Of a stretch of DNA of 64,000 bases, positions 45,875 through 56,829 are shown piece after piece. The DNA lies in NCBI GenBank assembly GCA_021300015.1, contig JAJTFB010000005.1, forward strand, positions 91,315-155,314. Reading direction: 5' to 3'. The notes beneath the pieces are model-generated. The model was given only the letters and a program-made list of their open reading frames with translations. It was not told the origin of the DNA and did no database searches. The position numbers were made by a program, and so were the translations under genes. Numbering within the stretch: the first letter of the stretch is position 1; the number at the start of each line of letters is the position of its first letter. The DNA comes from Pirellula sp. (lineage in GTDB: Bacteria > Planctomycetota > Planctomycetia > Pirellulales > Pirellulaceae).

Positions 45875-46354
45875 ATGGGTAGCGAGTCATTGACCACCAA
45901 CCGCAAGTTCGATTCTCAGGAGCAAGAGGTTTACCTCTCGTTGTGGAGGACTTACGATCGCCTCAAAGCGATCGAGGATGAACTCTTCGGGGAATGGCAA
46001 ATCACCTCGCAGCAATACAATGTCCTGAGGATTCTCCAAGCGGCGGCACCCGACTCGGTCCCAACGCTTCAGATTTCAAACAGGCTCATTTCTCGAGCCC
46101 CGGACATCACCCGGATGCTCGACAAACTACAGCAAAACGGTTGGGTTCGACGCGTTCGGACCGAAGAGGACCGCCGAACGGTGCTTGTCGAAATCACCGC
46201 CGAAGGTCTCGAATTGCTGGAAAAACTGCAAGAACCTGTCAAGTCTCTGCACGTTTCCCAGTTAGGACACCTGAGTCCAACCGATCGCTCGACACTGTGC
46301 CGACTGCTTCAGAAAACCAGAAAACCCCACGAACCGCCCGGCGGCCAATGGTAA
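45875..46354 (+). CDS. MarR-family transcriptional regulator
   Basis: A 159-residue regulator with the MarR winged helix-turn-helix: ITSQQYNVLRILQAA, the recognition region LQISNRLISRAPDITRMLDKLQQNGWVRR, and the wing VRTEEDRRTVLVEITAEG. Such proteins bind palindromic operators as dimers and usually respond to small phenolic or oxidant signals. ATG at 45875 gives the normal family length; the frame stays open to a TTG at 45779. The flavoprotein gene 23 bases downstream is a likely target. Confidence 0.92.
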   Translation: MGSESLTTNRKFDSQEQEVYLSLWRTYDRLKAIEDELFGEWQITSQQYNVLRILQAAAPDSVPTLQISNRLISRAPDITRMLDKLQQNGWVRRVRTEEDRRTVLVEITAEGLELLEKLQEPVKSLHVSQLGHLSPTDRSTLCRLLQKTRKPHEPPGGQW

Positions 46355-46377
46355 AATTGAAACGACAGAGGTGATTT

Positions 46378-47679
46378 ATGATTCAATCTGTGGAAAAACC
46401 AGACGTGATCGTCATCGGAGGTGGACCTTCTGGATGTGCGACGGCCACCATCCTGGCTCAGCGTGGATACCGAGTAAGGGTCTACGAGCGGGAGCATTTC
46501 CCCAGGTTCCACGTCGGCGAGTCGTTGATCCCTTTTTGCCACGGGACCATCCGCCGTATCGGGATGCTTGAGAAGATGAAGGCAAGTCACTTCACCAAGA
46601 AGTACGGCGTGCAATTCATCAACGAGCACGGGAAACTCTCGGAGCCCTTTCGGTTCGAGGAGTACGATCCTCACGAACGCTCTCAGACTTGGCAAGTCCT
46701 GCGAAGTGAGTTCGACCATATGCTGATGCAAAATGCTAGGGAGCATGGGGTCGAAGTGATTGAAGGGGCTAGAGTTTTGGACATCGAACGCCAAGGGGAC
46801 CGCGTCGTTGGGGTGAAGGTCAAATGCGGTGATGGGCCGGCCCAGGTCGTGCACTCCCAGGTCGTCGTCGATGCCAGCGGGCAATCGTCGATGTTGATCG
46901 ATCGGATGAACATGCGCGAGTGGGATGCGGATTTGAAGAAGGCCGCCGTCTGGTCTTATTTCAAAGGCGCAAAGCGAGAACCTGGTTTGGATTCCGGCGG
47001 CACGATCGTGATTCAAACGCAGGGGAAAAAGGGATGGTTTTGGTACATTCCGCTTCACGACGATGTGGTCAGTGTCGGTGTGGTTGCCGACTTCGATTAC
47101 CTGTTCAAGAACCGCGAGACGAAGGATCCTGAGAAAATCTTCCATGAAGAAGTTGCACGCTGTGCGGGTATTCAGCCTCGCATCGCTGGGGCCGAATGTG
47201 TTGGCGAGTATCGCATCATGAAGGAGTACTCGTACAAAGCCAGCCAAGCCGCAGGCGACGGCTGGGTTTTGGTCGGCGATGCATTTGGTTTTCTCGACCC
47301 TCTCTATTCTTCTGGGGTTTTGCTCGCACTGGTCTCTGCACAGATGGCAGGCGATGCGATCGCCGATGCCCTCGATGTCAACGATCCGTCCGAAGCCCGC
47401 CTGAGGGCTTGGGAACCCGAGTACCGCAAGGCCATGGATCGGATGAGGAATTTGGTCCGAGCTTTCTACGACGGATTGAACTTTGCCCAATTGGTTCGCA
47501 AGCATCCCGACAAGAAGCATTTGATCACGGATATCCTGATCGGAAATCTCTTCAAGGACGAAGTCGATGAGCTTTGGCCTTTGATCGATGCGCTTCGCGA
47601 TGAAGAGATGGCTATGGATAAAGGTTCCAAAGCCTTAGTTCCAGCCGGATTGTCAGCCGCGGTGCCAACCGCTAGCTAG
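46378..47679 (+). CDS. FAD-dependent oxidoreductase (geranylgeranyl-reductase/halogenase-like)
   Basis: A 433-residue flavoprotein with VIVIGGGPSGCATATILAQRG at the N-terminus (FAD Rossmann motif), HFPRFHVGESLIP (typical of the tryptophan-halogenase/GGR branch), and GDAFGFLDPLYSSGVLLAL near residue 300. The substrate is unknown; halogenation is uncertain because the active-site WxWxIP motif was not found. It follows the MarR gene by 23 bases and is probably co-transcribed. Homologues in planctomycetes sometimes accompany type III PKS genes, from memory, but none is here. Confidence 0.85.
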   Translation: MIQSVEKPDVIVIGGGPSGCATATILAQRGYRVRVYEREHFPRFHVGESLIPFCHGTIRRIGMLEKMKASHFTKKYGVQFINEHGKLSEPFRFEEYDPHERSQTWQVLRSEFDHMLMQNAREHGVEVIEGARVLDIERQGDRVVGVKVKCGDGPAQVVHSQVVVDASGQSSMLIDRMNMREWDADLKKAAVWSYFKGAKREPGLDSGGTIVIQTQGKKGWFWYIPLHDDVVSVGVVADFDYLFKNRETKDPEKIFHEEVARCAGIQPRIAGAECVGEYRIMKEYSYKASQAAGDGWVLVGDAFGFLDPLYSSGVLLALVSAQMAGDAIADALDVNDPSEARLRAWEPEYRKAMDRMRNLVRAFYDGLNFAQLVRKHPDKKHLITDILIGNLFKDEVDELWPLIDALRDEEMAMDKGSKALVPAGLSAAVPTAS

Positions 47680-47696
47680 CTCTAGTCGCAAGCAAG

Positions 47697-49163
<1,467 letters not shown>

Positions 49164-49185
49164 GTCGCTTGGGAGCTTTGGGTTC

Positions 49186-49226
49186 GGGTGGCTAGTATCT
49201 CGGGTGGCTAGTATCTCGGGGAGCTA
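49186..49226. repeat. 16-bp tandem repeat at a gene end
   Basis: GGGTGGCTAGTATCTC occurs at 49186-49201 and 49202-49217, with a degenerate third copy to 49226 that holds the stop codon of the DUF1553 part. It separates this part from DUF1501. Confidence 0.75.
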
Positions 49227-50402
49227 GTATTTGGTGATGGTTTCGTCGAGATTGAGAATTGCGCTGCACACGACGGTCCAGGCTGCAAGTTCGCTAGGGT
49301 TCAATTCCGAGGCAGGGGGTAGGGTACCGACGCTCAGGAATGCTGTTGTGCGCTGCGGATCTTGAAGAAACTCTGACTTGGCCAAGTCGAGGAGTTCCTT
49401 CAGCGGGGGGATCTCTTCGGGGAGTACCTGCCTTGCGATGGCTTTGCGATAGGCATAGTTCAACCGCATCAGATCGTCGGCCCCGCCGGTTCGGAGGATA
49501 TCGCTTGCGAAGACCCGAGCCGCTTCGACATAGGTCGGATCGTTCAGCAGCACCAAGGCTTGGGTGGGCGTGTTAGTGCGCGATCGCCTCGCGACGCAAA
49601 CCTCTCGGTTTGGGGCATCGAAACTGACCATGGATGGGGGTGGGCAGGTCCTTTTCCAGAAGGTGTACATGCCTCGTCGAAAGAGACCTTCTGCGGTATC
49701 GGCAACGTACTTGCCTCGGCGTTCGACGGTAACGTCCTCCCAAAGTCCAGCGGGTTGATAGGGTTTGACGCTAGGACCACCGAGTTTGCGGTTCAGAAGG
49801 CCGCTGATGGCCAGCGCATTGTCGCGGATGGTTTCGGCAGATAGACGGTGGCGTGGGCCGCGGGTCAACCATCGATTCTCAGGATCCTGGAGTTTGAGTT
49901 CCGGGGTCAGTCGCGACTCTTGCCGGTAGGTTTTGCTCATTGCGATCTGTTTGAGCATTTGGCGAATGTCCCATCGGTTTTCGATGAAATCGACGGCCAG
50001 GGCGTCGAGCAGTTCTGGATGAGAGGGGTACTCGCCGGAGCCACCAAAGTCTTCGCTGGTGCGGACCAATCCGGTTCCGAAGCATTGCTCCCAGAGGCGA
50101 TTGACAGCGACTCGGGCCGTCAGTGGGTTTGTCGGGTGGGTGAGCCATTGTGCCAATTGAAGCCGATTGCTCGGGTGCTCGATGGGGTCGCTTCGCAGAG
50201 CTTCTGGGATCCCAGGTTGGACCTTGGTGGTCGGTTGGTCGTACTGTCCGCGCTTGAGGATAAATGTTTCTCGCGGAGGGCTCATGTCTCGCATGACCAT
50301 GACTGCGGGTGCGGACTGATCGATATCTCGGATCTTGTTTTGAATCTCGGTAGCTTGGTTTAGAAGTTTGGCATGCTCGGGATCGATGGTCTTGCGGGTC
50401 AA
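49224..50402 (-). CDS. C-terminal fragment: DUF1553 part
   Basis: A 392-codon open frame beyond the in-frame stop, in the same frame as the N-terminal part. It could only start at TTG 50402 or at ATG 50300; neither has a ribosome binding site. It lacks its own signal peptide, so even if translated it would not be exported. DUF1553 motifs are intact. Confidence 0.6.
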   Translation of the reverse strand: MTRKTIDPEHAKLLNQATEIQNKIRDIDQSAPAVMVMRDMSPPRETFILKRGQYDQPTTKVQPGIPEALRSDPIEHPSNRLQLAQWLTHPTNPLTARVAVNRLWEQCFGTGLVRTSEDFGGSGEYPSHPELLDALAVDFIENRWDIRQMLKQIAMSKTYRQESRLTPELKLQDPENRWLTRGPRHRLSAETIRDNALAISGLLNRKLGGPSVKPYQPAGLWEDVTVERRGKYVADTAEGLFRRGMYTFWKRTCPPPSMVSFDAPNREVCVARRSRTNTPTQALVLLNDPTYVEAARVFASDILRTGGADDLMRLNYAYRKAIARQVLPEEIPPLKELLDLAKSEFLQDPQRTTAFLSVGTLPPASELNPSELAAWTVVCSAILNLDETITKY

Positions 50403-50405
50403 ATC

Positions 50406-52355
50406 TTAGCGTTGGACATCGGATGGAGTCAGTGCTCCCTCGAAGATCCGCAGTTCATCGATCGAACCGGTAAAGGGGAGAGACTTTTCCCGCAGGCCTA
50501 GGTGGAAGGGTTTGTCTGTCGTCAGCGAGCCGGTCAGGTTGTTGTTGGGAACATCGAACTTGGTCGCTTTGCCGTCGATGAACAGATTGACGCCGGCTGC
50601 TTTCTTCGATCCATCGTAGGTGAGTGTTAGGTGATGCCATTGGTTCGGCGCGATGGTCTGCTGGGAGCTGATTTTCATCGCGTTGCTGGGCCACTGATCG
50701 ACCAGATGGACTTCGATCTTGCCGTTGACCACCAGCATGTCGTAGCCCCGGAAGTTCATCGCTTCGTCCATGCGAGACAGGATTGCCATGCTTCCGAGCG
50801 TCGGTACACGGACCCATAGGCTGATGGAGAAAGGTCGATCGGAATCGAGTTTACCGAATGAATTGGAGATCAAAAATCGCCCCGGTTCGAGCGTGGCGGC
50901 CGAGCCGATTTTCCCGGATTCTAGGATCAACGATTCGGGGTTGGACCACGTTGCGGATAAGGGGGAATCGGTGGCAGGTTGGGTCGCAGGTTCGAAATCG
51001 GCGTAGTCGGTTTGGGTGGTGCCTAAGCTCTTTTGGATTGTCGCATCGGAGTTTGCAGCGACCCAGGCGGCAAAGGTGTGCTCGAGTTGCTGTTCCTTGG
51101 AGTCGATTTGGGCTCGGATCGGTTCGAGCTGGGCGTTGAGTCGATTCTTTTGTTCGATGAGTTCCACGGTGGGGACTCGCACAAAGGGTTCAGCGCCGAC
51201 GAAGTTGCTGTAGCTGGCTTGTTTCTCTTCGAGGTTGTTGACCAGGGAGAAGAAGCGGTAGTATTCGGCTTGGGAGATCGGATCGACTTTGTGATCGTGG
51301 CATCGGGCGCACTGCATCGAAAGGCCGAGGAATACCGTCGCGACGGTGTGGACACGATCGGCCACATACTCGACGCGGTACTCTTCTTGGATGATGCCTC
51401 CTTCGGTGTTGTGCCCTTGGTTTCTGAGAAATCCGGTGGCGACTTGCTGTTGCAAGTTGGCCTCTGGGAGCAGATCCCCTGCGAGTTGTTCGGTGAGGAA
51501 TCGATCGTAGGGCATGTTGTTGCGGAAGGCTTGGATGACCCAATCGCGCCAGGGCCACATTTGCCGATCTTCATCATTGTTGTAGCCATTGGTATCGGCA
51601 TAGCGAGCTAGGTCGAGCCATTGGGACGCCATCCGTTCGGCATAGGCATCGCTTTGCAGGAGCTTATCGATGGCCGATTCGTAAGCTTCCTCGGAGGGGT
51701 TCTTCAAAAACGCGTCGAGTTCTTCGATCGTCGGAGGCAATCCGGTCAAATCCAAGCTTGCTCGGCGCAGGAGGGTTGCCGGATCGGCGGGTCCAGAGGA
51801 TCTCAATCCGTGGTTTTCAAGTTCGCGAGCGACCAGCGCATCGATCCGATAGGTGGTGTTGTTCGTCGCAGCGGTGTTCGTCGCAGTAGGGTTCGCTAGA
51901 TGGGTGGTTTTCGGTGCAGTGAACGCCCAGTGTTGCGAATATTTACCCCCAGCGTCGATCCAAGCTTTCAGGAGTTGGCGATCTTGGAGCGATAGAGGCT
52001 TCTTGAACTCCGGCGGGGGCATTTGCTCGTGGGGATCGTTTGATTCGACGCGAGCGATGAGGGAGCTTTCCGAGGCATTGCCTGGAACGAAGGCGACGGA
52101 GGCTAGGGCATCGTCGCGACGATCGAGCCGCAGATCGGCCTTGCGGGCTTGCTCGTCAGGACCGTGGCAGCTCCAGCAGTGGTTGGCTAGGATCGGTTTG
52201 ATTTGCGAGGCAAAGTCCGGCTCGATCGAGGATTTCTGCGCGGGCGATATCTCTTGTGCAAGCGATAGGTCTTGGACAAAAGCCAAACGGCTGGCCAACA
52301 GGATGAGCCCTGCGAGCCAGCCGAGTGTTGGGAATCGAGTCTTAGCAAGTTTCAT
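50406..52355 (-). CDS. N-terminal fragment: PSCyt1/DUF1549/LamG part
   Basis: The product if translation stops at 50406: a 649-residue exported protein with two c-type heme motifs (CWSCH, CARCH), DUF1549 and a LamG-like domain. ATG at 52355 comes four bases after the Gfo/Idh stop, and MKLAKTRFPTLGWLAGLILLASRLAF forms its signal peptide; the frame stays open to 52430 but there overlaps the Gfo/Idh gene. It may still fold, but the family normally needs the DUF1553 part. Confidence 0.7.
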   Translation of the reverse strand: MKLAKTRFPTLGWLAGLILLASRLAFVQDLSLAQEISPAQKSSIEPDFASQIKPILANHCWSCHGPDEQARKADLRLDRRDDALASVAFVPGNASESSLIARVESNDPHEQMPPPEFKKPLSLQDRQLLKAWIDAGGKYSQHWAFTAPKTTHLANPTATNTAATNNTTYRIDALVARELENHGLRSSGPADPATLLRRASLDLTGLPPTIEELDAFLKNPSEEAYESAIDKLLQSDAYAERMASQWLDLARYADTNGYNNDEDRQMWPWRDWVIQAFRNNMPYDRFLTEQLAGDLLPEANLQQQVATGFLRNQGHNTEGGIIQEEYRVEYVADRVHTVATVFLGLSMQCARCHDHKVDPISQAEYYRFFSLVNNLEEKQASYSNFVGAEPFVRVPTVELIEQKNRLNAQLEPIRAQIDSKEQQLEHTFAAWVAANSDATIQKSLGTTQTDYADFEPATQPATDSPLSATWSNPESLILESGKIGSAATLEPGRFLISNSFGKLDSDRPFSISLWVRVPTLGSMAILSRMDEAMNFRGYDMLVVNGKIEVHLVDQWPSNAMKISSQQTIAPNQWHHLTLTYDGSKKAAGVNLFIDGKATKFDVPNNNLTGSLTTDKPFHLGLREKSLPFTGSIDELRIFEGALTPSDVQR

Positions 52356-52359
52356 GGCG

Positions 52360-53694
52360 TTAGCCGACTTTTGGGATTTCGAAGCCTGCGCGTTGGGCAC
52401 GAGCTTGCATCGAGGCGGCGAGTTCGTCACCTTCGATTTTCTCGGTGGCTGCGTTCCAACGGATTTTGCGAGCGAGTCGACCGGAGATGGCCGACAGGTG
52501 GCAAAGGTTCATGGTTTGGAGGTGGGAATAGACATCCGAGACGGGCAATCCACCCTCTCGGATGCATCGGTAGAAGTTGGCTTTGTGCCCTTCGTGGGGT
52601 TTGCCTTTGTAGAGGGCTTGGAGTTGCTCATCGCCGTAGACCTCTTTGTCCCATTGCTCTTCGATGGGCTTACCGGTGATCCGTTCACGGTTGACGAAGA
52701 TGCGACCTTTGGAGCCTTCGATGAGCAATCCGTTATCGCCTCGGCTCGTGACGTGGATTTCCATTCCGTTGGCGAAGGTATGGATGATATTGAAATCGTT
52801 CGAGGTATTGAAACGGTCGTCGGCGAGTGTTTGGCCGTCTTTCATCTCGACGGGGTGTTTGCAATCGGTGCCATCGACTTCGACCGGTCCGGATCCTTGT
52901 TCGGTCATTTTGGTTGCCCATAGGGCGATATCGATGTGGTGGGCTCCCCAGTCGGTGAATTTGCCGCCGGAGTATTCGTACCACCAGCGGAAGTCATTGT
53001 GGCATCGCTGTTGGATGTAGTCGACTTTGGGGGCTTGTCCGAGCCACATGTCCCAATTGAGGTTTGCCGGTGGGGCGGCTTTGGCGAAGGGTCCACCGGT
53101 GGGGCTGCCGTTGATTCCGCATGTGATTTTCTTGATATCACCTAGGAGTCCTTGGTGGACCAGATTGACTGCTCGCATGAAGAGTCGGCGATCGGAGCGT
53201 TGTTGGGTTCCGATGAAGAAGACGAGTTTGGGATTGGCCTTGCACGCTGCGCGGATGGCGAGGTTTTCGGCCAGGGTCAGGGTCAATGGTTTTTGGCAGA
53301 AGACGTGCTTGCCGGCTTGCAGGGCTTCGATGGCGATTTTGGTGTGCCAGTGGTCGGGTGTGACGATGCTGACGACTTCGATCTCTTTGTTGTCGAGAAC
53401 TTTGCGGTAGTCTTCGACGGATTCGGCTTTGCCTTTACCGATCCTTTCGTCGTTTCGGGCGCGTTCGCGATGGTTTGCGTCGACGTCGCAGACCGCGACG
53501 ATATCGCCGTAGCGGTTATGGTCGTGGGCGTCACCGGTGCCCATTCCCCCCAGGCCGATGCAGCCGATTTTCATGCGATCTTGGGAGCTGGCTGCAAGGG
53601 TATTTTCGGACCAGGACCAGTAGGGTGCCGACGCGACGGCGGCAGTGGTTTGAGCGGAGCGTTTGAGGAAGTTGCGGCGGGAGGACTGGCTCAT
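52360..53694 (-). CDS. Tat-exported Gfo/Idh/MocA-family oxidoreductase
   Basis: A 444-residue protein with a Tat signal (SSRRNFLKRSAQTTAAVASA), the Rossmann motif KIGCIGLGGMGTG, and VFCQKPLTLTLAEN in place of the classical EKP, as is common in planctomycete members. The C-terminal domain has DFRWWYEYSGGKFTDWGAHHIDI. It probably oxidises or reduces a sugar or cyclitol outside the cytoplasm. ATG at 53694 lies three bases after the stop of the second RND pump gene, with an AAGGA ribosome binding site inside the pump gene. The DUF1549 gene follows after four bases. Confidence 0.93.
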   Translation of the reverse strand: MSQSSRRNFLKRSAQTTAAVASAPYWSWSENTLAASSQDRMKIGCIGLGGMGTGDAHDHNRYGDIVAVCDVDANHRERARNDERIGKGKAESVEDYRKVLDNKEIEVVSIVTPDHWHTKIAIEALQAGKHVFCQKPLTLTLAENLAIRAACKANPKLVFFIGTQQRSDRRLFMRAVNLVHQGLLGDIKKITCGINGSPTGGPFAKAAPPANLNWDMWLGQAPKVDYIQQRCHNDFRWWYEYSGGKFTDWGAHHIDIALWATKMTEQGSGPVEVDGTDCKHPVEMKDGQTLADDRFNTSNDFNIIHTFANGMEIHVTSRGDNGLLIEGSKGRIFVNRERITGKPIEEQWDKEVYGDEQLQALYKGKPHEGHKANFYRCIREGGLPVSDVYSHLQTMNLCHLSAISGRLARKIRWNAATEKIEGDELAASMQARAQRAGFEIPKVG

Positions 53695-53697
53695 CGA

Positions 53698-56600
53698 TTA
53701 CATTCCTTGGGAAGGGAGGGAATAAGGTGCGGGAAGACTGGATTCTACCACAGTTCGGGTCGATTTGCTCGATTGAAAAAAGGTCAGTAGGCGGTCCATG
53801 TACAGATAGATCACCGGGGTGGTAAAGAGGGTGACGAATTGGCTGACGATCAGGCCTCCGACGATTGCGATCCCGAGGGGCTGACGCAGTTCGGCACCGT
53901 CTCCGTGTCCGAGAGCCAGGGGGATTCCGCCGAGGATTGCAGCCAGGGTGGTCATGGTGATAGGACGAAAACGCCTTAGGCAGGCTTCGTGGATCGCTTC
54001 GCGGGCTCCCCAGCCACGGTCTTTGCGCAGAGCGATGGCAAAGTCGATCATCATGATTGCGTTTTTCTTGACGATTCCGATCAGCAGGAGGATCCCGATC
54101 ATACCGATGATGTTCAGTTCCATACGGAAGAGGATCAGGCCGAGGATCGCACCGACGCCGGCCGAGGGGAGGGTCGAGAGGATCGTGATCGGGTGGATCA
54201 AGCTTTCGTAGAGGATGCCTAGGACTAGGTAGACGGCGACGAGGGCCGAGAGGATCAACAGGGGTTGGTTGGACAGGGAGTCTTGGAAGGCTTGGGCGGT
54301 CCCCTGAAAGTTCCCTTGGATACTCGAGGGCATCCCGATTTCGGAGCTTACGGATTTGATGATCGGAACGACGTCCCCGAGGGCGCTGCCGGGGCTGAGA
54401 TTGAAGGAGATCGTCGAGGATGGGAACAGTCCTGAGTGCGCCACCGATAGCGAGGTATTCCTGCTTTCGAGCGAGTAGAGATCCTGCAAGGGGACTTGGG
54501 TGTTGTTTCGGGTTCGGATGTAGATGCTTTTGAGGGACTCGGGACCTTTGACGTAATCCCTTTCGAGGGTCATGACAACGCGGCGTTGGTTCAACGGGAG
54601 GTAGATCGTCGAGACGGGCCGTTGTCCGAAGGCGTCGTAGAGGGTGTTGTCGATCGTCGCTATATCGAGCCCGAGGACTGAGGCAAGGTCACGGTGGATC
54701 ACCAATCGGGAGAGTTGCCCTTTGTCTTGTTGGTCGGTATTGACGTCGGTGATTTCAGGAATCTTTTTCATCGCCGAGATGAGTTTGAGGGTCCATTCGT
54801 TGAGTTCTTTCAGATCGCCGCCGCGAAGTGTGTATTGGAATTGGGCACCCGAGGGGCGTCCGCCGATCCGAAGGTCCTGAACGGCTTGCATGAACAGGTT
54901 TGCACCGCTGATTCCGGAAGTTTTCTTGCGGATGGCAGCAAGGAGTTCATCGATGGTCTGTTCGCGTTGATCCAGGGGTTTGAGGGTCACAAACATTCTC
55001 GCGTTGTTCGTTCCGCCTCCCCCGGGCCCACCTCCCCCAGTCGAGACCAGCACGCGATCGATGGCTTGTTCGTCACTGACGGCTTTAGCGAATTTTTCGC
55101 AAAGGTCCACCATGGCTTGGAAGGAGGTTCCTTGATCGGCGACGATGTTCCCGACGAGTCGTCCGGTATCTTGTTGGGGAAAGAATCCTTTGGCGACTTT
55201 GACGTAAAGGTAGCCGTTGAGAGCCACGATCAGGGCCAGGGCGATCATGGTCCAGCCCGGAAACTTCAGAACGATGTCTAGGAGACGCCCGTAAGCATTC
55301 TCCATCCAATAGCGATTGGAACTCTCGTCGACGCGATGGGGTTTGAGCAGCAGGGCGCAAAGCATCGGTGTCGTCGTCAAGGAGATAACCAGCGAGATGA
55401 GAATTGCGATCGAAAGCGTCACGGCAAACTCTTGCAAGAGCAGTCCGATAACGCCTCTCATCAATAGGATCGGGATGAACACGGCGATCAGCGATAGGGT
55501 GATCGAGACGACGGTAAATCCGATTTCGCCTGCCCCTTTGATGGCCGCATCAAGGGGCTTGAGTCCTTTTTCCAGATAGCGACTGATGTTCTCAGTCACG
55601 ACGATCGCATCGTCGACGACGAAGCCTGTCGAGATCGTCAGGGCCATGAGCGAGAGGTTGTCGAGGCTGTAGCCGAGCAGGTACATCACGCCGAAGGTCC
55701 CGATGAGCGAGACTGGAACGGCGATGGTCGGGACGATCGTCGCTCGGATGTCTCGAAGAAACAGATAGACCACGACGATCACCAGCAAAATGCTGATCAG
55801 CAGTGTTTTTTGGACTTCCAACAGTGAGGCTCGGATCGTCGTGGATCGATCCATTCCGATATCCAGATCGATGGCCGCTGGCAACTGCGATCTGAGTTGG
55901 GGTAAGACCGATTTGACGTTCTCGATGGTCTGGATAATGTTCGCGCCCGGCTGGCGAAAGATCAGCACGCTGATCGAGGGCCGTCCATCGGCGAGGGCAA
56001 AGTTCCGGATGTCTTCGAGCGAATCGGTGACCTTGGCCACATCGGCCAGTCGGACGGGTGCACCGTTGCGATAGGCGATCATCAAGGGGCGGTAATCTTC
56101 GGCGGTCATCAATTGGTCGGTGGTATTGAGGGACCACTGAACAGGGCCTTCTTCGATCACCCCTTTTGGCCGATTGGCATTCGAGGTACCGATCGCGGCT
56201 CGGACATCCTCGAGCCCGATCTGCATTTGATTCAGGACATTGGGATTGAGTTCGATTCGAACGGCAGGATTCGAGGCTCCTGTCGCAAAGACCTGACCGA
56301 CTCCGTTGATCTGGGAGAGCTTTTGTTGGACGAGGGTCGAGGCCAACTCATACATTTGAGGCTTGGAGTAAATCTCCGAGACCAACGTCAGGAGCATGAT
56401 GGGCGAGTCGGCGGGGTTGACCTTGCGGTAAGAGGGGTTGTTCGGGAGTGTTGGGGGCAATTGGCTTCGGGCCGCGTTGATCGCCGCCTGGACTTCTCTT
56501 GCCGCAGCATTCACATCGCGGTCGAGTTCGAATTGAAGGGTGATCGAGGTCGCCCCTAGGGTGCTATTGGAGGTCATCTCGGTGACCCCGGCGATCCGGC

Positions 56601-56829
56601 TTAGGCTTCTTTCGAGCGGTGTAGCGACCGCTGAGGCCATGGTCTCAGGGCTGGCTCCGGGGAGGTTGGCGCCTACGGAAATGGTCGGGAATTCGACTTG
56701 GGGCAACGGCGCGACCGGGAGCAGAAAGTACCCGATCAACCCCGAGAGGGTGATCGCGACGGTCAGAAGGGTCGTGCCGACGGGGCGTCGGATGAAGGCT
56801 TCAGAAAAATTCGGTCCTTGGGCGCTCAT
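53698..56829 (-). CDS. RND efflux pump inner-membrane subunit, MdtC-like
   Basis: A 1043-residue RND transporter with twelve transmembrane helices and two large periplasmic loops. The N-terminus FIRRPVGTTLLTVAITLSG is typical. The proton-relay Asp pair is in GFVVDDAIVVTENI and the Lys partner in GIVKKNAIMMIDFA. Together with the preceding MdtB-like subunit it likely forms a heteromultimeric pump of the MdtABC type, which exports bile salts and other drugs in E. coli. The start overlaps the previous gene by four bases (ATGA). Confidence 0.93.
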   Translation of the reverse strand: MSAQGPNFSEAFIRRPVGTTLLTVAITLSGLIGYFLLPVAPLPQVEFPTISVGANLPGASPETMASAVATPLERSLSRIAGVTEMTSNSTLGATSITLQFELDRDVNAAAREVQAAINAARSQLPPTLPNNPSYRKVNPADSPIMLLTLVSEIYSKPQMYELASTLVQQKLSQINGVGQVFATGASNPAVRIELNPNVLNQMQIGLEDVRAAIGTSNANRPKGVIEEGPVQWSLNTTDQLMTAEDYRPLMIAYRNGAPVRLADVAKVTDSLEDIRNFALADGRPSISVLIFRQPGANIIQTIENVKSVLPQLRSQLPAAIDLDIGMDRSTTIRASLLEVQKTLLISILLVIVVVYLFLRDIRATIVPTIAVPVSLIGTFGVMYLLGYSLDNLSLMALTISTGFVVDDAIVVTENISRYLEKGLKPLDAAIKGAGEIGFTVVSITLSLIAVFIPILLMRGVIGLLLQEFAVTLSIAILISLVISLTTTPMLCALLLKPHRVDESSNRYWMENAYGRLLDIVLKFPGWTMIALALIVALNGYLYVKVAKGFFPQQDTGRLVGNIVADQGTSFQAMVDLCEKFAKAVSDEQAIDRVLVSTGGGGPGGGGTNNARMFVTLKPLDQREQTIDELLAAIRKKTSGISGANLFMQAVQDLRIGGRPSGAQFQYTLRGGDLKELNEWTLKLISAMKKIPEITDVNTDQQDKGQLSRLVIHRDLASVLGLDIATIDNTLYDAFGQRPVSTIYLPLNQRRVVMTLERDYVKGPESLKSIYIRTRNNTQVPLQDLYSLESRNTSLSVAHSGLFPSSTISFNLSPGSALGDVVPIIKSVSSEIGMPSSIQGNFQGTAQAFQDSLSNQPLLILSALVAVYLVLGILYESLIHPITILSTLPSAGVGAILGLILFRMELNIIGMIGILLLIGIVKKNAIMMIDFAIALRKDRGWGAREAIHEACLRRFRPITMTTLAAILGGIPLALGHGDGAELRQPLGIAIVGGLIVSQFVTLFTTPVIYLYMDRLLTFFQSSKSTRTVVESSLPAPYSLPSQGM

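Larger units (their letters stand above)
49224..52355 (-). pseudogene. DUF1549/LamG/DUF1553 cytochrome-type planctomycete protein, interrupted by an in-frame stop
   Basis: One reading frame runs from ATG 52355 to 49224 with a single TAA at 50406-50408. The first part (about 649 residues) has a signal peptide, a CWSCHG heme motif (PSCyt1), the DUF1549 region with a second heme motif CARCHDHK, and a LamG-like beta-sandwich (WHHLTLTYDG, ASGVNLFIDG-like), ending at SDVQR. After the stop the same frame continues [12 protein letters not shown] and carries a complete DUF1553 domain ([38 protein letters not shown]). In relatives these form one polypeptide of about 1000-1100 residues. A TTA to TAA change explains the break; readthrough or a sequencing error are alternatives. 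The second part has no good start of its own. Confidence 0.8.

Noticed and set aside
51853..52923. Plus-strand frame of 356 codons
   Set aside because: Antisense to the DUF1549 and Gfo/Idh genes, both strongly supported; no domain is seen in it.
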